Positions 49,672 through 59,249 are shown, counted from the first letter of the stretch. The stretch: 64,000 nt of DNA from a bacterium (GCA_030535455.1 JAUNJY010000010.1:15176-79175), one strand, 5' to 3'. The notes: generated by a model from the sequence alone, not told the origin. Program-made: numbers and translations.

Positions 49672-49905
49672 ATGTGTGATTTTGTCAAAAATTTATTCAC
49701 AAAAGATTGGGACTTGGATGATAAGATACTGATGGTAACGGTTGCAGCTTTGGCAGGTGCATTAGCCGGAATACTCATTTCTCCATTAAAGCAGGGCATT
49801 AGTGTAATGAGCCACAATGGATGCAATAATAATGGAAATGGTACATGTCAGAAAGAGGACAAGGATAAAGAGAAGAAAGATAAAAAGAAAGAATGCTGCG
49901 CTTAA
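49672..49905 (+). CDS. Small membrane protein with Lys/Glu-rich tail
   Basis: The 77-residue protein has one hydrophobic segment (about 21-42, ILMVTVAALAGALAGILISP), an Asn/Gly patch and a highly charged tail ending CCA. It is similar in layout to YtxH-type small proteins but no family is assigned. GAAGGGAG ribosome binding site; followed by a very strong terminator, so it is a well-delimited gene. Confidence 0.65.
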   Translation: MCDFVKNLFTKDWDLDDKILMVTVAALAGALAGILISPLKQGISVMSHNGCNNNGNGTCQKEDKDKEKKDKKKECCA

Positions 49906-49914
49906 GAGCAATAA

Positions 49915-49966
49915 AGAGAAGAGCTTCACAAAAACGGAAAAGTTTTTGTGAAGCTCTTCTCTTTTT
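49915..49966 (+). terminator. Very strong Rho-independent terminator
   Basis: A perfect 21-bp stem (arms 49915-49935 and 49942-49962, loop GGAAAA) followed by TTTTT, which starts the truncated repeat copy H. Confidence 0.95.
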
Positions 49967-50024
49967 AAATGATAGGAAGCGAGACAAGGTTCGGCGCCGA
50001 CAAAGTGTGTATTTTACACGCTTT
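49962..50024 (+). repeat. Terminator-linked structured repeat, shortened copy H
   Basis: After the U-tract, TGATAGGAA recalls the 5' stem of other copies, then AAGGTTCGGCGCCGACAAAG matches the core. The 3' end AAAGTGTGTA (50002-50011) pairs with TACACGCTTT (50015-50024), the same terminator position as in copy D. The GCGCACTCAC part is deleted. On the other strand it probably terminates the symporter gene. Confidence 0.6.
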
Positions 50025-50042
50025 TATTCCTAAATAGTTAGT

Positions 50043-51257
50043 CTAGGCTTCTGCAAGTTCCGGTTCAGAAACCTCAGAAGAGTTATCAATCTTATTTACA
50101 AGAGTTGCAATTGCCTGATCACCGGTTACATTACAAGCAGTACCAAAGCTGTCTTGTGAGAAGTGTAAGGAGATGATCAATTGCTGCATAGGTTCTGTGA
50201 AACCTAATAAAGAAGTGATAAGTCCAAGAGCCGCCATAACTCCACCACCTGGAACACCAGGAGCTGCAACCATTGTTACTCCTAACATAAAGATAAACGG
50301 AGTGAACATGGAAAGGGTTGGAGTAAGCCCGTTTGCTAACATAATGCCCATTGCACCAACCACAAGACAGATTGTATCTCCGGCAAGGTGGATGGTAGCA
50401 CCTAGTGGAATTACGAAGTCAGCAATATCGCTTTTGATTCCATTTTTCTTTGCACATTCTAGGTTGACCGGGATTGTAGATGCACTGGACTGTGTGCCAA
50501 GCGCAGTTACATAAGCAGGGATGATATTTTTTAGTTTCTTCACTTGGTTTTCTTTTGTGAATACGGAGGCAAATAAAAATTGAAGTAAAATATATCCCCA
50601 TTGGAATAGTAAGATCATTGCATACAGCTTGATGAACATTTTAATGGTTGGAAGAAGTTCTCCTTCTGCAGCAATCTTACAAAATAGTCCTGCGATGTGG
50701 ATTGGAATTAATGGAATAATGACTTTGTTCAAAGTTGCACTGATAATTCCTTGTAAATCGCGGACACAGTTTAATAATGCAGTACTTTTGCTGTTTGCCA
50801 TACCAAGGCCTAATAGGAAGGCAAGGATTAAGGCGGTCATTACACCAAAGATTGGATCAGCAGTAATTGTAAAAAATGCTTCAAAAGATGTAGCAGTAAT
50901 TTCTGTTGTTTCAATTGGCTTGATCAGGGAAGGCAAAATTCCTTTTCCCAATGCAAATGCACCAAAGCCTGCAATGATAGTTGAAAGATAAGCAATTAGC
51001 AAGGTAATTCCAAAAAGCTTGTTTGCTTTTTTACCAAGATCAGCAAGTCCGACTGCTACGAATGATACGATAAGCAGTGGAATGATGAAACTTAGAAAGG
51101 TAGAAAAGAGCGATGTGAATGTGGTGAATGCACGAACAATGCTTTTAAATACAATTGTATTTTCAATGTGTAATAGGCTTCCCAGAGATCCAATCAGCAT
51201 ACCGCTTAAGATACCCAGAAGCAGCTTAGTAAGTAGACCTAGCTTTTTTTCTTTCAT
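50043..51257 (-). CDS. Dicarboxylate/amino acid:cation symporter (DAACS, SstT/GltT-like)
   Basis: The 404-residue protein has the glutamate-transporter fold: about eight spans and two re-entrant hairpins, with the serine-containing tip SALGTQSSASTIPVNLECAK (HP1/TM7 side; given in read direction as GTQSSAST), NxATIHLAGDT and APGVPGGGVMAA (HP2). It couples substrate uptake to Na+. Substrate may be Ser/Thr, Glu/Asp or dicarboxylate. The ATG at 51257 follows GGAGG; a longer start is not supported. Confidence 0.85.
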   Translation of the reverse strand: MKEKKLGLLTKLLLGILSGMLIGSLGSLLHIENTIVFKSIVRAFTTFTSLFSTFLSFIIPLLIVSFVAVGLADLGKKANKLFGITLLIAYLSTIIAGFGAFALGKGILPSLIKPIETTEITATSFEAFFTITADPIFGVMTALILAFLLGLGMANSKSTALLNCVRDLQGIISATLNKVIIPLIPIHIAGLFCKIAAEGELLPTIKMFIKLYAMILLFQWGYILLQFLFASVFTKENQVKKLKNIIPAYVTALGTQSSASTIPVNLECAKKNGIKSDIADFVIPLGATIHLAGDTICLVVGAMGIMLANGLTPTLSMFTPFIFMLGVTMVAAPGVPGGGVMAALGLITSLLGFTEPMQQLIISLHFSQDSFGTACNVTGDQAIATLVNKIDNSSEVSEPELAEA

Positions 51258-51406
51258 ATGTAGTTCCTCCAAAGACAGTCCGCCTGTTGCGGACATAAGT
51301 ATTTATCACGTGGACATGTTGCTAATAATACCAAATAATAGTAAGTTTAGCAAAGGTAAAACATGGTAATTAAGTAAAAAATAGTAAGTGCCAAAATATA
51401 AAATTA

Positions 51407-51465
51407 TTGACAAACGATAATTATATTCCTATAATGACCATATAATTATTGTAAAACGATAATTA
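51407..51465 (+). promoter_or_regulatory. Strong promoter with duplicated operator of the DUF2975 operon
   Basis: TTGACA (51407-51412), 17-base spacer, TATAAT (51430-51435). The 17-base sequence TTGACAAACGATAATTA (51407-51423) recurs with two changes at 51449-51465. One copy covers the -35, the other lies after the start site, an ideal layout for repression by the XRE protein encoded at 52518. Confidence 0.75.
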
Positions 51466-51507
51466 ATATAGAATAAATAAAAAATATTATCAAAGAGAGG
51501 CAGAGCT

Positions 51508-52485
51508 ATGAAACCTAGAAAATTGTCATTGTATCTATGGATCGAGGTAGTTGTATTCGGATTGTTTGGCGTATTGCTATATTCCTTGACCAATGTGAAA
51601 GAGACATATCAGCTGTTAAGCGCACCATTTGAGTTATTGGGAAAGGGGCTAAGAACGTTGTCTTTGTCTTCCACCATGGGAAATGCAGCTGCAGTCGTAT
51701 TATTTATTTTGATATGCTTATTACCAATTTTGTTGTACATACCAATTGTCATTAAGAAAAGAACACTAGCAAAAGCAGATGCAATGGTTGTAGTTCTTTG
51801 TGCCTGTCTGGGAGTTTGCTTGTATTATTTTATTAATCCCAGCTTGATGGAGGGGCTGTTTTATCAGAGAGTGATTGGAAACAAAACAGAAGAAATTGCT
51901 AAGTTTACATTAAGCATGCTATTTTATATATTTTTAGCAGCATATATCATGACAAGATGTCTAAAAGATATAAAAGCAGAACACCAAAAGCAAAGTATCC
52001 TGGTAAAACGTCTGCAAAGGCTCCTTACCATCCTTACTTTTTTGTACACACCAATACTTACCGTCAGTGAAACTATGAAGATGGCGGAAATCATGACTCG
52101 AAAGGTAGCAGAGGGGAAGGAAATGACCAAAGTATGTTATGCAGTAATTGAGACTTTCACTATGCTGCCATCAGCATGTATCATTCTTTTGTTTGTTAGT
52201 GCAATCGCACTTGTGACACAGTTGAAAAAAGAGCAGTATAGCAAAGAGACAGTGGAAGCTGCAAGACAATTGTCGAGAGTAGGTGAAACCACAGTATATG
52301 TGTCACTGCTTTGCTGCATAGGTGTGAACCTATTGCAACTGGTTTTAGCAGGTAAGTTATCCAGTGTGAACTTTACATTTGAAGTTCCGATTTTACCGCT
52401 GCTAATTGCATATGTTTCTATGCTGCTGGCAAACTATTTTAAGACAAGCAATGAGCTTTATGAAGATAAGCAGATGATTATTTAG
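51508..52485 (+). CDS. DUF2975-like multi-pass membrane protein
   Basis: The 325-residue protein has about eight membrane spans and is followed by a short XRE regulator, the usual DUF2975-YozG pairing. The C-terminal half (RQLSRVGETTVYVSLLCCIG and PILPLLIAYVSMLLANYF) resembles DUF2975 most; the N-terminal half is longer than in typical members. Function unknown. GAGAGGCAG ribosome binding site. Confidence 0.65.
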   Translation: MKPRKLSLYLWIEVVVFGLFGVLLYSLTNVKETYQLLSAPFELLGKGLRTLSLSSTMGNAAAVVLFILICLLPILLYIPIVIKKRTLAKADAMVVVLCACLGVCLYYFINPSLMEGLFYQRVIGNKTEEIAKFTLSMLFYIFLAAYIMTRCLKDIKAEHQKQSILVKRLQRLLTILTFLYTPILTVSETMKMAEIMTRKVAEGKEMTKVCYAVIETFTMLPSACIILLFVSAIALVTQLKKEQYSKETVEAARQLSRVGETTVYVSLLCCIGVNLLQLVLAGKLSSVNFTFEVPILPLLIAYVSMLLANYFKTSNELYEDKQMII

Positions 52486-52517
52486 GTAAGGAAAATTGAA
52501 GTAAGGTGGTGGGAACA

Positions 52518-52745
52518 GTGGCAATCCGAATATATCTAGATGAAGTCTTAAGGCGAAAGCAAATGACGTCCAAAGAGTTGTGTAAGCTAATCGGAATTAC
52601 CGAAGCAAATTTATCCATATTACGAAGTGGAAAAGCAAAGGGTGTCCGTTTTCAGACACTAAATAAAATTTGTTATTACCTGGATTGTGAAGCAGGAGAG
52701 ATACTAAAATTTGATGGTAACTTGGAGGAAGAAGAGCATGAATAA
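52518..52745 (+). CDS. Short XRE-family HTH regulator (YozG-like)
   Basis: The 75-residue protein starts MAIRIYLDEVLRRKQMTSKE and contains one HTH (LCKLIGITEANLSILRSGKA) followed by RFQTLNKICYYLDCEAGEIL, the YozG/YvaO-type signature. GTG start at 52518 with AAGGTGG 8 bases upstream; a GTG at 52506 lies within that site. It overlaps the next gene by 8 bases. Probably represses its own operon via the duplicated operator at 51407. Confidence 0.85.
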   Translation: MAIRIYLDEVLRRKQMTSKELCKLIGITEANLSILRSGKAKGVRFQTLNKICYYLDCEAGEILKFDGNLEEEEHE

Positions 52746-53721
52746 TAAAATCAAGAAAGTATTAGGCACTGTCATGATTGTAGGCCTTGTGGCAGGAATG
52801 ACAGGGTGCCAGCTGGCAAAGGAAGAAACAACGGAGAATACGATTACTGCAACCGCGGGAATAGAGGATCAGGATCAGCTTTGTGGGGCATATATTACTC
52901 TTGATGAGAACGACTTGTTAGGACAGGACAGGATATATGCAACAGAAACAAAGAATTCTGAAGAAGAAAGTGAGTATGAATTTGAAGGACTTAAGGGTTC
53001 CGTTGTATTCTATATGAAGCACAAGGGAAAAGGGGAAGAAGACTCATATGTAAGCAATACAGTCTCAGGTGCAGCCTTATTAAATGATGTTGCGTTTCAT
53101 GTAGGTGTCCATGATAATGAAAATACTAATGACAAGGATGAGGTGTCTACTACTACTAATACTACATATGAATTAGAGGCAACATTAAGAGTCGTTAAAA
53201 ACAAGAAAGCAATCGCGTCTATGTATCCAATCTATCAGCAAAAGGATGGAAAGGTCTATCTTTTGTGTGATGGTGGAAACAGAGCAGATATAGGCGGACT
53301 AGAAGGCGATGTTGGTCTGACACTGAATGACACATATAAAGAAACGGAAAATGGAAAAGAGAAATCAAATTCTACTATAGTCAAGATAACGATCCGACCA
53401 GTGGATGAGGTTCAATTTGTAGTTGTAAAAGAAATGGATCAAAAAGATCACGTGCTTCATACTACTACTTATAAAAAGAATGACTTCAAGGAGAAGACAG
53501 GGAAAGACAATGATACAAGGTATGAAGAAAAGAAGTTAAAGTTACAAAAGAATACAGAATATTTGATTGTGGAAGAACATGTGGTGGATCAAGAGAAGAA
53601 GAACATAGTAAATCGAAGTATCGTAGTATATGATTCCGAAGAAGAGGAAAATGAAATTTTATGTGATTTTGCAAATAATAACGGGATAATTGACATAAGA
53701 ACCATAAATTTATTAAAATAA
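52738..53721 (+). CDS. Lipoprotein of unknown function
   Basis: The 327-residue protein has a lipoprotein signal (MNNKIKKVLGTVMIVGLVAG, lipobox MTGC) and a strand-rich, acidic exported part with many charged residues. No family is recognised. ATG overlaps the XRE gene end by 8 bases (ribosome binding site GAGGAAGAAG), so it belongs to the DUF2975 operon. The membrane protein and lipoprotein may work together at the surface. Confidence 0.7.
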   Translation: MNNKIKKVLGTVMIVGLVAGMTGCQLAKEETTENTITATAGIEDQDQLCGAYITLDENDLLGQDRIYATETKNSEEESEYEFEGLKGSVVFYMKHKGKGEEDSYVSNTVSGAALLNDVAFHVGVHDNENTNDKDEVSTTTNTTYELEATLRVVKNKKAIASMYPIYQQKDGKVYLLCDGGNRADIGGLEGDVGLTLNDTYKETENGKEKSNSTIVKITIRPVDEVQFVVVKEMDQKDHVLHTTTYKKNDFKEKTGKDNDTRYEEKKLKLQKNTEYLIVEEHVVDQEKKNIVNRSIVVYDSEEEENEILCDFANNNGIIDIRTINLLK

Positions 53722-53789
53722 AAGATAAAAAAGAAAAATTTGGTAAGGTCAATGGAGAGGGTGGCCTTGCCTTATGGGAGGAAGTACAT

Positions 53790-55322
53790 ATGAAATACAA
53801 GAATCCGATTATACCAGGCATGCATCCAGATCCAAGCATCTGCAGAGTGGGGGATGATTTTTATCTAGTCAATAGCTCGTTTGAATATTTTCCGGCAATC
53901 CCTGTTTTCCATAGTAAAGACTTAATCCATTGGGAACAGATTGGACATTGTATTGATCGCAACAGTCAGTTAACACTTAGAAAGGGCTTCCCAAATTGTA
54001 CCGGTACCTACGCTCCAAGCATTCGCTATCATAACGGCATTTTCTATGTGGTATGCACCAATGTGGCATATGGGGGAGCAGATGAAGGGAACTTTTTTAT
54101 ATGGACAAAAGATATTTATGGAGAATGGTCGGATCCAATTTTCTTAGATATGCCGGGAATTGATCCTTCTCTTTTCTTTGATGAAGATGGAACAGCTTAT
54201 TACATAGGGACTTACGGAGAAATCTTTGTAAGCCAGATTGATTTGACCACCGGAAAGGCAATTGGAGAACGCAAAAATGTCTGGCCGGGAACTGGCGGAA
54301 ATGATCCGGAGGGCCCACATATCTATCGTATCAACGATTGGTATTATTTATTTATCTCAGAAGGCGGTACTGAGTATGGGCATATGCTTACGGTTGCAAG
54401 AAGCAAGGACATATTTGGTCCATATGAAGCGTATGAAAATAATCCGGTACTGACCAACCGAAGCACTTCTTTGCCAATTAAGGCAGTGGGACATGCTGAC
54501 CTAATTCAGGATCAAAGAGGAGAATGGTGGGCAGTCTGTCTTGGAATACGTACCATAGGCTATCCATTCAAGCATAATCTGGGGCGTGAGACCATGCTTT
54601 TAAAAGTGGAGTGGAATAAAGAAGGGTGGCCAATTATGGGGGACCATGGTACCATAGACTTAGAGATGGAAGCAGACTGTCTTCCACAAATACCATTGAA
54701 AAATAAACCAGTAAGAAGTTATTTTGATCAGGGTAAACTTGATTATGAGTGGAATTATCTTTATAATCCGGAAGAAGGCCTTGTAAGCCTTACAAAAGAT
54801 GGTGTGTTGCTAAAGGGAAAGGAAAGTGGATTGTCAGAAAAGACTTCCCTTGCCTGGCTTGGAAGACGTCAGGAACAGCATACCTTTGTGGCAAGGGCCC
54901 ATTTTACATTTGAGCCAATGAAAGAAAAAGAAGAGGCTGGGCTGGCGATCTATATGAATGCTTCCCACCACTATGAAATAGCAGTTACCAGATTGGATGG
55001 AAGACGTGTGATTATTGTTCGAAGGACCATTGGCTCTTTATGGAAAGTAGAAGAGGTAATTCCTTATGATAAGCAGGAAGTAGTTCTGGAACTGGCCGGT
55101 AATGAGGAGTGGTATACCTTTGGATATGGTGAGGCAGAAACTAAGATTACCATGCTAGGACAAGGAGAGACTGCATATCTTACCACAGAGGTTGGCGGCA
55201 GATTTACAGGAAACTATATAGCCCTATATGCAACGGGAAATGGAAGTAAATGTGAGAATGCTGCAGTAGTTTCTTGGTTTGAGTTAGACAATAAGGAGAA
55301 AGAATGCAAAATACAGGAATAG
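53790..55322 (+). CDS. GH43-family beta-xylosidase/alpha-L-arabinofuranosidase
   Basis: The 510-residue protein has a five-bladed propeller (about 1-310) with the three GH43 catalytic blocks: PGMHPDPSICRVGDDFYLV (general base Asp), MPGIDPSLFFDEDG (pKa-modulating Asp) and GGNDPEGPHIYRINDWYYL (acid Glu). The C-terminal beta-sandwich (about 320-505) is the xylosidase-type concanavalin-like domain. No signal peptide, so it cleaves imported xylo- or arabino-oligosaccharides in the cytoplasm. GGGAGGAAG ribosome binding site. Confidence 0.9.
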   Translation: MKYKNPIIPGMHPDPSICRVGDDFYLVNSSFEYFPAIPVFHSKDLIHWEQIGHCIDRNSQLTLRKGFPNCTGTYAPSIRYHNGIFYVVCTNVAYGGADEGNFFIWTKDIYGEWSDPIFLDMPGIDPSLFFDEDGTAYYIGTYGEIFVSQIDLTTGKAIGERKNVWPGTGGNDPEGPHIYRINDWYYLFISEGGTEYGHMLTVARSKDIFGPYEAYENNPVLTNRSTSLPIKAVGHADLIQDQRGEWWAVCLGIRTIGYPFKHNLGRETMLLKVEWNKEGWPIMGDHGTIDLEMEADCLPQIPLKNKPVRSYFDQGKLDYEWNYLYNPEEGLVSLTKDGVLLKGKESGLSEKTSLAWLGRRQEQHTFVARAHFTFEPMKEKEEAGLAIYMNASHHYEIAVTRLDGRRVIIVRRTIGSLWKVEEVIPYDKQEVVLELAGNEEWYTFGYGEAETKITMLGQGETAYLTTEVGGRFTGNYIALYATGNGSKCENAAVVSWFELDNKEKECKIQE

Positions 55323-55555
55323 TAGAATTAGATGTTCATAATATGACATGGATTCAGGCAAAAGCATGTATCGACAGTAAAGTAAAAAAGGCCGGTAAAG
55401 ATGTTTATGTCATCCGAGTGATCCATGGATATAATAAAGGAACTGCAATTCGTGACAAGGTTAGAAAAGAATATCGTGGAAATGCAAAAATAAAGAGAGT
55501 GGAACTAGGCATAAATCAGGGAGTAACAGATCTTCGTCTACGTGACCTAATCTAG
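55304..55555 (+). CDS. Small Smr-domain protein
   Basis: The 83-residue protein is a single Smr domain: VELDVHNMTWIQAKACIDS (LDxH motif) and IRVIHGYNKGTAIRDKVR (HGxxxG motif). Smr domains are nucleases or DNA/RNA-binding modules; here stand-alone. ATG lies inside the GH43 end (19-base overlap) with AAGGAG, so translation is coupled. Confidence 0.8.
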   Translation: MQNTGIVELDVHNMTWIQAKACIDSKVKKAGKDVYVIRVIHGYNKGTAIRDKVRKEYRGNAKIKRVELGINQGVTDLRLRDLI

Positions 55556-55576
55556 AGACTGCGTCCATAAGAGGCA

Positions 55577-55623
55577 AAAGAGGCAGGCGTCATCCAGACA
55601 GAGTGGATGGTGCCTGCCTCTTT
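55577..55623 (+). terminator. Bidirectional terminator between Smr and debranching-enzyme genes
   Basis: AAAGAGGCAGGC plus inner CATCC pair with GGATG and GCCTGCCTCTTT. Confidence 0.9.
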
Positions 55624-55643
55624 AGTTTATAGACAAAGTTTAG

Positions 55644-57644
55644 TTACAAGGACTTAGGTTCATTATTTAGAATGTCTTCCACATAAGAGCGAAGGATTTC
55701 TCCGACGCTCCACGCCTGGGCATAACAGCCTCTGGACTGATTGGGCTCATCACCATCAAAGATTTCTGCAATAGAACCAATACAGCCATCCATCAGGTGG
55801 TCTTTTATTGGGGCAAGTAGCTTTCTTGCAAAGGCAATACTTTCAGGGCTTCTATGATGGACCTTAACATAGGCAGTCACCAAAGCACCTAGCGGATAGG
55901 CCCAGGCAGTCCCTTGGTGATAGGCGGCATCCCGGTCGTGCAGTTTTCCAAAGTAGGTTCCCTTATAGTCTTTATCAAAAGGGGACAGGGAACGGAGTCC
56001 ATAACTTACATAGAGTTCGGAAAGAACTGTATTTACAATACTTGTTGCACGTTCATCAGAAAGCATGGTGTAAGGAAGAGAGACTGCATAAATCTGATTT
56101 GGGCGTATCTTATCATCCTTATAATCAGAGGAGACAACGTCATATAGACAGTTTTTTTCTTTATTCCAAAACTGTTGATTAAACGAGTCTTTTACTTTGT
56201 TAGCCAGTTCTTCATATTCTTTGTAAAGCTTGCCAAAGCGTTTAGATAAGTGCTCCATTACCCTTAAGGCATTATACCAGAGGGCATTGATCTCCACAGG
56301 CTTTCCATGGCGGGGAGTAACCACCCAGTCACCAACTCGCACATCCATCCAGGTTACTTGGTCAAGTCCGCTTCCGGCATGAATTAGCCCATCCTCCTCC
56401 ATATAGATAGAAAAGTCAGTCCCTTGTCTGTAAGCTAAGACAATCTCTTCTAACTTTGGGTAAAGCTCTTTCTCAACAAATTTATATGCCTCACTAGAAT
56501 TTGCGTAGGAGAGGTATTGGCTTACAGAATGAAAGTACCAAAGGGAGGCGTCTGCTGTATTATACAGTGGTTGGAGTCCTTCATCGGGAAACATATTAGG
56601 GACAAGTCCGTGGCTAACATAAGCGGCAAACGTACGTAAGATGCTTTTGGCATCGTCAAATCGCTTGGTGACCAAGGTAAGCCCCTGTAAGGCAATCATA
56701 GTATCTCTTCCCCAGTCGGTAAACCAAGGAAGTCCTGCAAGAATAGTCTTTCCATTGGTAGATGCACGGGTTACGATAAATTGATCTGCAGCAAGGACCA
56801 GGTCATTTGCAAAGGAGTCATTCAGACCTGCAAAGTCTGTCAATTCTTGTTTTCGTGCTCTCTCAGTAGAAATGGTGACTGCTGCATCCTTTTCAAACTC
56901 CTGTTCAATAGAGCAGATTACAGAAATTCGTTTCTTTTCAAAAGGCTGTAGTGAGATAGTGACTTCATATGGTGTAAAGTTATTATCGATGCTTGTCATA
57001 CCTGTATCAATTTCTGTTTGAAGCACCAGATCAGAATCATATATTTCTTTTCGTGGTGTGATGGTTCCCTCACTGGTATAAAGCTGTATTGAAATAGCTT
57101 TATTTCTTTCTGGAGTCAGGGTAATCATATGGTCAGAATGGCTATGTACAAATTGTAAGTCTGCTCGTTCGCTTCGTTCTCCATGGTCTCGGTAATTAAA
57201 GAAAGGGACAAAGGTAAAGGAGGTCTCTTCCTTTTGAGCTTCGATTTCATATTGGATGGCAACCGTATTCTTGCCATATTCAAAACTGATCGTCTTTGTT
57301 AGAAATACACCTGAGACGGAGTAGACAAACCGTGGAAGCCCGTCATAGAGAAAACGCTGTAAATACCGTTGCCCCTCTTCGTTGATATTACCGGGACGCT
57401 GGTTTGTGGCAAGGTCGTAAGTCCTCCCACCGATGCAAAGGCTTTCATTTAGTTTGGAAAGGAGCAGGTAACGTTTTACAGGAGCATGCAGACTGGCAAT
57501 CAAAAGTCCATGATGTTTTCGTGTGTTAGCGCCAATGATGGAGCTGCCGGCATATCCGCCAATGCCATTGGTAATGGCCCATTCTCGTCTGATACCAGAG
57601 GAAAATGTATTGTAGTAGCTTTTCCCAAATTCTTTCTTATTCAT
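55644..57644 (-). CDS. Glycogen debranching enzyme, amylo-alpha-1,6-glucosidase type
   Basis: The 666-residue protein has the N-terminal GDE_N sandwich (about 15-235; REWAITNGIGGYAGSSIIGA, NTRKHHGLLIAS) and the C-terminal (alpha/alpha)6 barrel (about 270-660; LPWFTDWGRDTMIALQGLTL, NTADASLWYFHSV, DRDAAYHQGTAWAYPLGALV). This is the archaeal/bacterial GDE architecture; it trims branches during glycogen use. GGAGGTTTACT ribosome binding site. Single gene, divergent from the 57907 gene. Confidence 0.9.
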   Translation of the reverse strand: MNKKEFGKSYYNTFSSGIRREWAITNGIGGYAGSSIIGANTRKHHGLLIASLHAPVKRYLLLSKLNESLCIGGRTYDLATNQRPGNINEEGQRYLQRFLYDGLPRFVYSVSGVFLTKTISFEYGKNTVAIQYEIEAQKEETSFTFVPFFNYRDHGERSERADLQFVHSHSDHMITLTPERNKAISIQLYTSEGTITPRKEIYDSDLVLQTEIDTGMTSIDNNFTPYEVTISLQPFEKKRISVICSIEQEFEKDAAVTISTERARKQELTDFAGLNDSFANDLVLAADQFIVTRASTNGKTILAGLPWFTDWGRDTMIALQGLTLVTKRFDDAKSILRTFAAYVSHGLVPNMFPDEGLQPLYNTADASLWYFHSVSQYLSYANSSEAYKFVEKELYPKLEEIVLAYRQGTDFSIYMEEDGLIHAGSGLDQVTWMDVRVGDWVVTPRHGKPVEINALWYNALRVMEHLSKRFGKLYKEYEELANKVKDSFNQQFWNKEKNCLYDVVSSDYKDDKIRPNQIYAVSLPYTMLSDERATSIVNTVLSELYVSYGLRSLSPFDKDYKGTYFGKLHDRDAAYHQGTAWAYPLGALVTAYVKVHHRSPESIAFARKLLAPIKDHLMDGCIGSIAEIFDGDEPNQSRGCYAQAWSVGEILRSYVEDILNNEPKSL

Positions 57645-57803
57645 AGTAAACCTCCAAAGGTAGTAGTTATCGTTTGGATTTATTATACAGAAGAAGGACT
57701 TGGAAAAAAAGAAAGGAAACTAAGGGATTTTCCCTATTTATATCAGTTTTTTAAGCAGTTGTTTTATCAAAATGGTAAAGAACAGTTACAATGATTCGTT
57801 AAC

Positions 57804-57832
57804 TTGTAACTACATACAATTCTAAGTACAAT
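57804..57832 (+). promoter_or_regulatory. Candidate promoter of the 57907 gene
   Basis: TTGTAA (57804-57809), 17-base spacer, TACAAT (57827-57832). The rest of the 262-base divergent region is AT-rich without other clear signals. Confidence 0.45.
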
Positions 57833-57906
57833 TAAAACATAAACAAAAACGTTTTTGATTTAGAGAATAAGATGTTAAATAAACAATAAAGATAGGAGGA
57901 GTTTGT

Positions 57907-58968
57907 ATGAAAGATATAGATAAGCAATTAATTGATTGGGCAATTGATACAATAAAAAGTGAGTATAAAGAGGATGTGGCATTGTTAATAGGACAAAAAG
58001 GCGGCTGTAAAATTCCCACTGATCCTCAAAATGTGGCATTCGACTTCTTTGTTCCCGCAACCAATCGTGGATATCAGCTGTGCCGGACTTTCATCATTGA
58101 AGACATGGGCTATGATTTATATCCAATCTCATGGGAGCGTTTAGAAGGAATTGCTGACTTAAATGAGAGAATTACCTTTGCATTTATGAATGGAGTGGTC
58201 CTTTATGCAAGGACAAAGGAAGAGGAAAAACGTTTCCTTGATTTACAACAGACCGTAAGAAGGCGCCTGGCAGACCGATCATATTGTGAGAAAAAGGCAT
58301 TGGAAAAGCTTGAAGCAGTGATGGAAATCTATAAGACGATGGCATTTGCCAAGGAGCTTGGCCAGGTTCGAAAAGCAGCAGGTGGAATTATGATGTATTT
58401 ATCTTATGCAATAGCAACAGTTAACGGAACGTATATCAATGGCCGTTTCGGCAAGGACCAGTATGTGTATGAAGTGATGGAAATGTTGGAACGACCAGAC
58501 GACTATGCTAAGAATTGTCAGGAAGTAATCGGCGGAACTACCGTTGAGGAAGTTTTGAAAGCCACCCATCATTTAGTGGAAACAGTGCGTGAGTTCTTGC
58601 TTGGAAAAATAAAAAAGGAAACAGAGGCACGAAACTATAATTATGAGGATTTGGCATCCTGGTACTATGAGGCAAGATATAGTTTCCGAAGACTGGCCTA
58701 TTACACACAACAAGAAGATGCATTTAGCAGTTATGAACTGGGATGTTATCTACAGATCGAGTTTGATGAGCTGGAAAATGAATTTGGCTTAGAGCATATG
58801 GATTTACTAGGCACATATGATGTACATAATTTAAAGGAATATGGAAAGAAAGCAGAGCAAATCGAACAGTATGTTCTTACGGTTCTAAAGGATCAGGGAA
58901 TTGCGGTAAAGATTTATCCGGATCTGGCACATTTTTTGGAGGATCAAAACAAAAAAGAAAGGGAATAG
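57907..58968 (+). CDS. Uncharacterised protein, nucleotidyltransferase-like N-terminus
   Basis: The 353-residue soluble protein has an N-terminal alpha/beta region (about 1-110; VALLIGQKGGCKIP, VAFDFFVPATNRGYQL) weakly recalling nucleotidyltransferase folds, then an all-helical region to the end. The usual GS-x(n)-DxD active site is not intact (only FDFF), so activity is doubtful. ATAGGAGGAG ribosome binding site. It is 11 bases upstream of the CD3324-type gene, forming an operon. Function unknown. Confidence 0.55.
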   Translation: MKDIDKQLIDWAIDTIKSEYKEDVALLIGQKGGCKIPTDPQNVAFDFFVPATNRGYQLCRTFIIEDMGYDLYPISWERLEGIADLNERITFAFMNGVVLYARTKEEEKRFLDLQQTVRRRLADRSYCEKKALEKLEAVMEIYKTMAFAKELGQVRKAAGGIMMYLSYAIATVNGTYINGRFGKDQYVYEVMEMLERPDDYAKNCQEVIGGTTVEEVLKATHHLVETVREFLLGKIKKETEARNYNYEDLASWYYEARYSFRRLAYYTQQEDAFSSYELGCYLQIEFDELENEFGLEHMDLLGTYDVHNLKEYGKKAEQIEQYVLTVLKDQGIAVKIYPDLAHFLEDQNKKERE

Positions 58969-58979
58969 GGGGAGGTCTT

Positions 58980-59249
58980 ATGAAATATAAGAATGCATCA
59001 TCCATATTGCCAGAACAATTGTTAAGAGAAGTCCAAAAATATGTGGTTGGTGAGAATATTTATATCCCCCAGCCTGAGGAAAAAAGAAAATGGGGGGAAG
59101 GAACCGGTGCAAGGGCATACTATCGAGAGCGAAATGAACATATAATATGTGATTTTCAAGGTGGTGATAGTTATGAGAAACTGGCAGACAGATATGGGTT
59201 ATCAATTGATTCTATTCGGCGCATTACGCAAGGGCGAAAGAGACAGTAA
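58980..59249 (+). CDS. CD3324-family small HTH protein
   Basis: The 89-residue protein starts KYKNASSILPEQLLREVQKY and contains the conserved IYIPQPEEKRKWGEGTGARAYY block and a C-terminal Mor-like HTH (SYEKLADRYGLSIDSIRRIT). The family is common in clostridia and presumed to bind DNA. GGGGGAGG ribosome binding site. Second gene of its operon. Confidence 0.8.
   Translation: MKYKNASSILPEQLLREVQKYVVGENIYIPQPEEKRKWGEGTGARAYYRERNEHIICDFQGGDSYEKLADRYGLSIDSIRRITQGRKRQ

Noticed and set aside
53741..53772. Terminator between the lipoprotein and GH43 genes
   Set aside because: AAGGTC/GGCCTT can pair, but the stem is short and no T-run follows.
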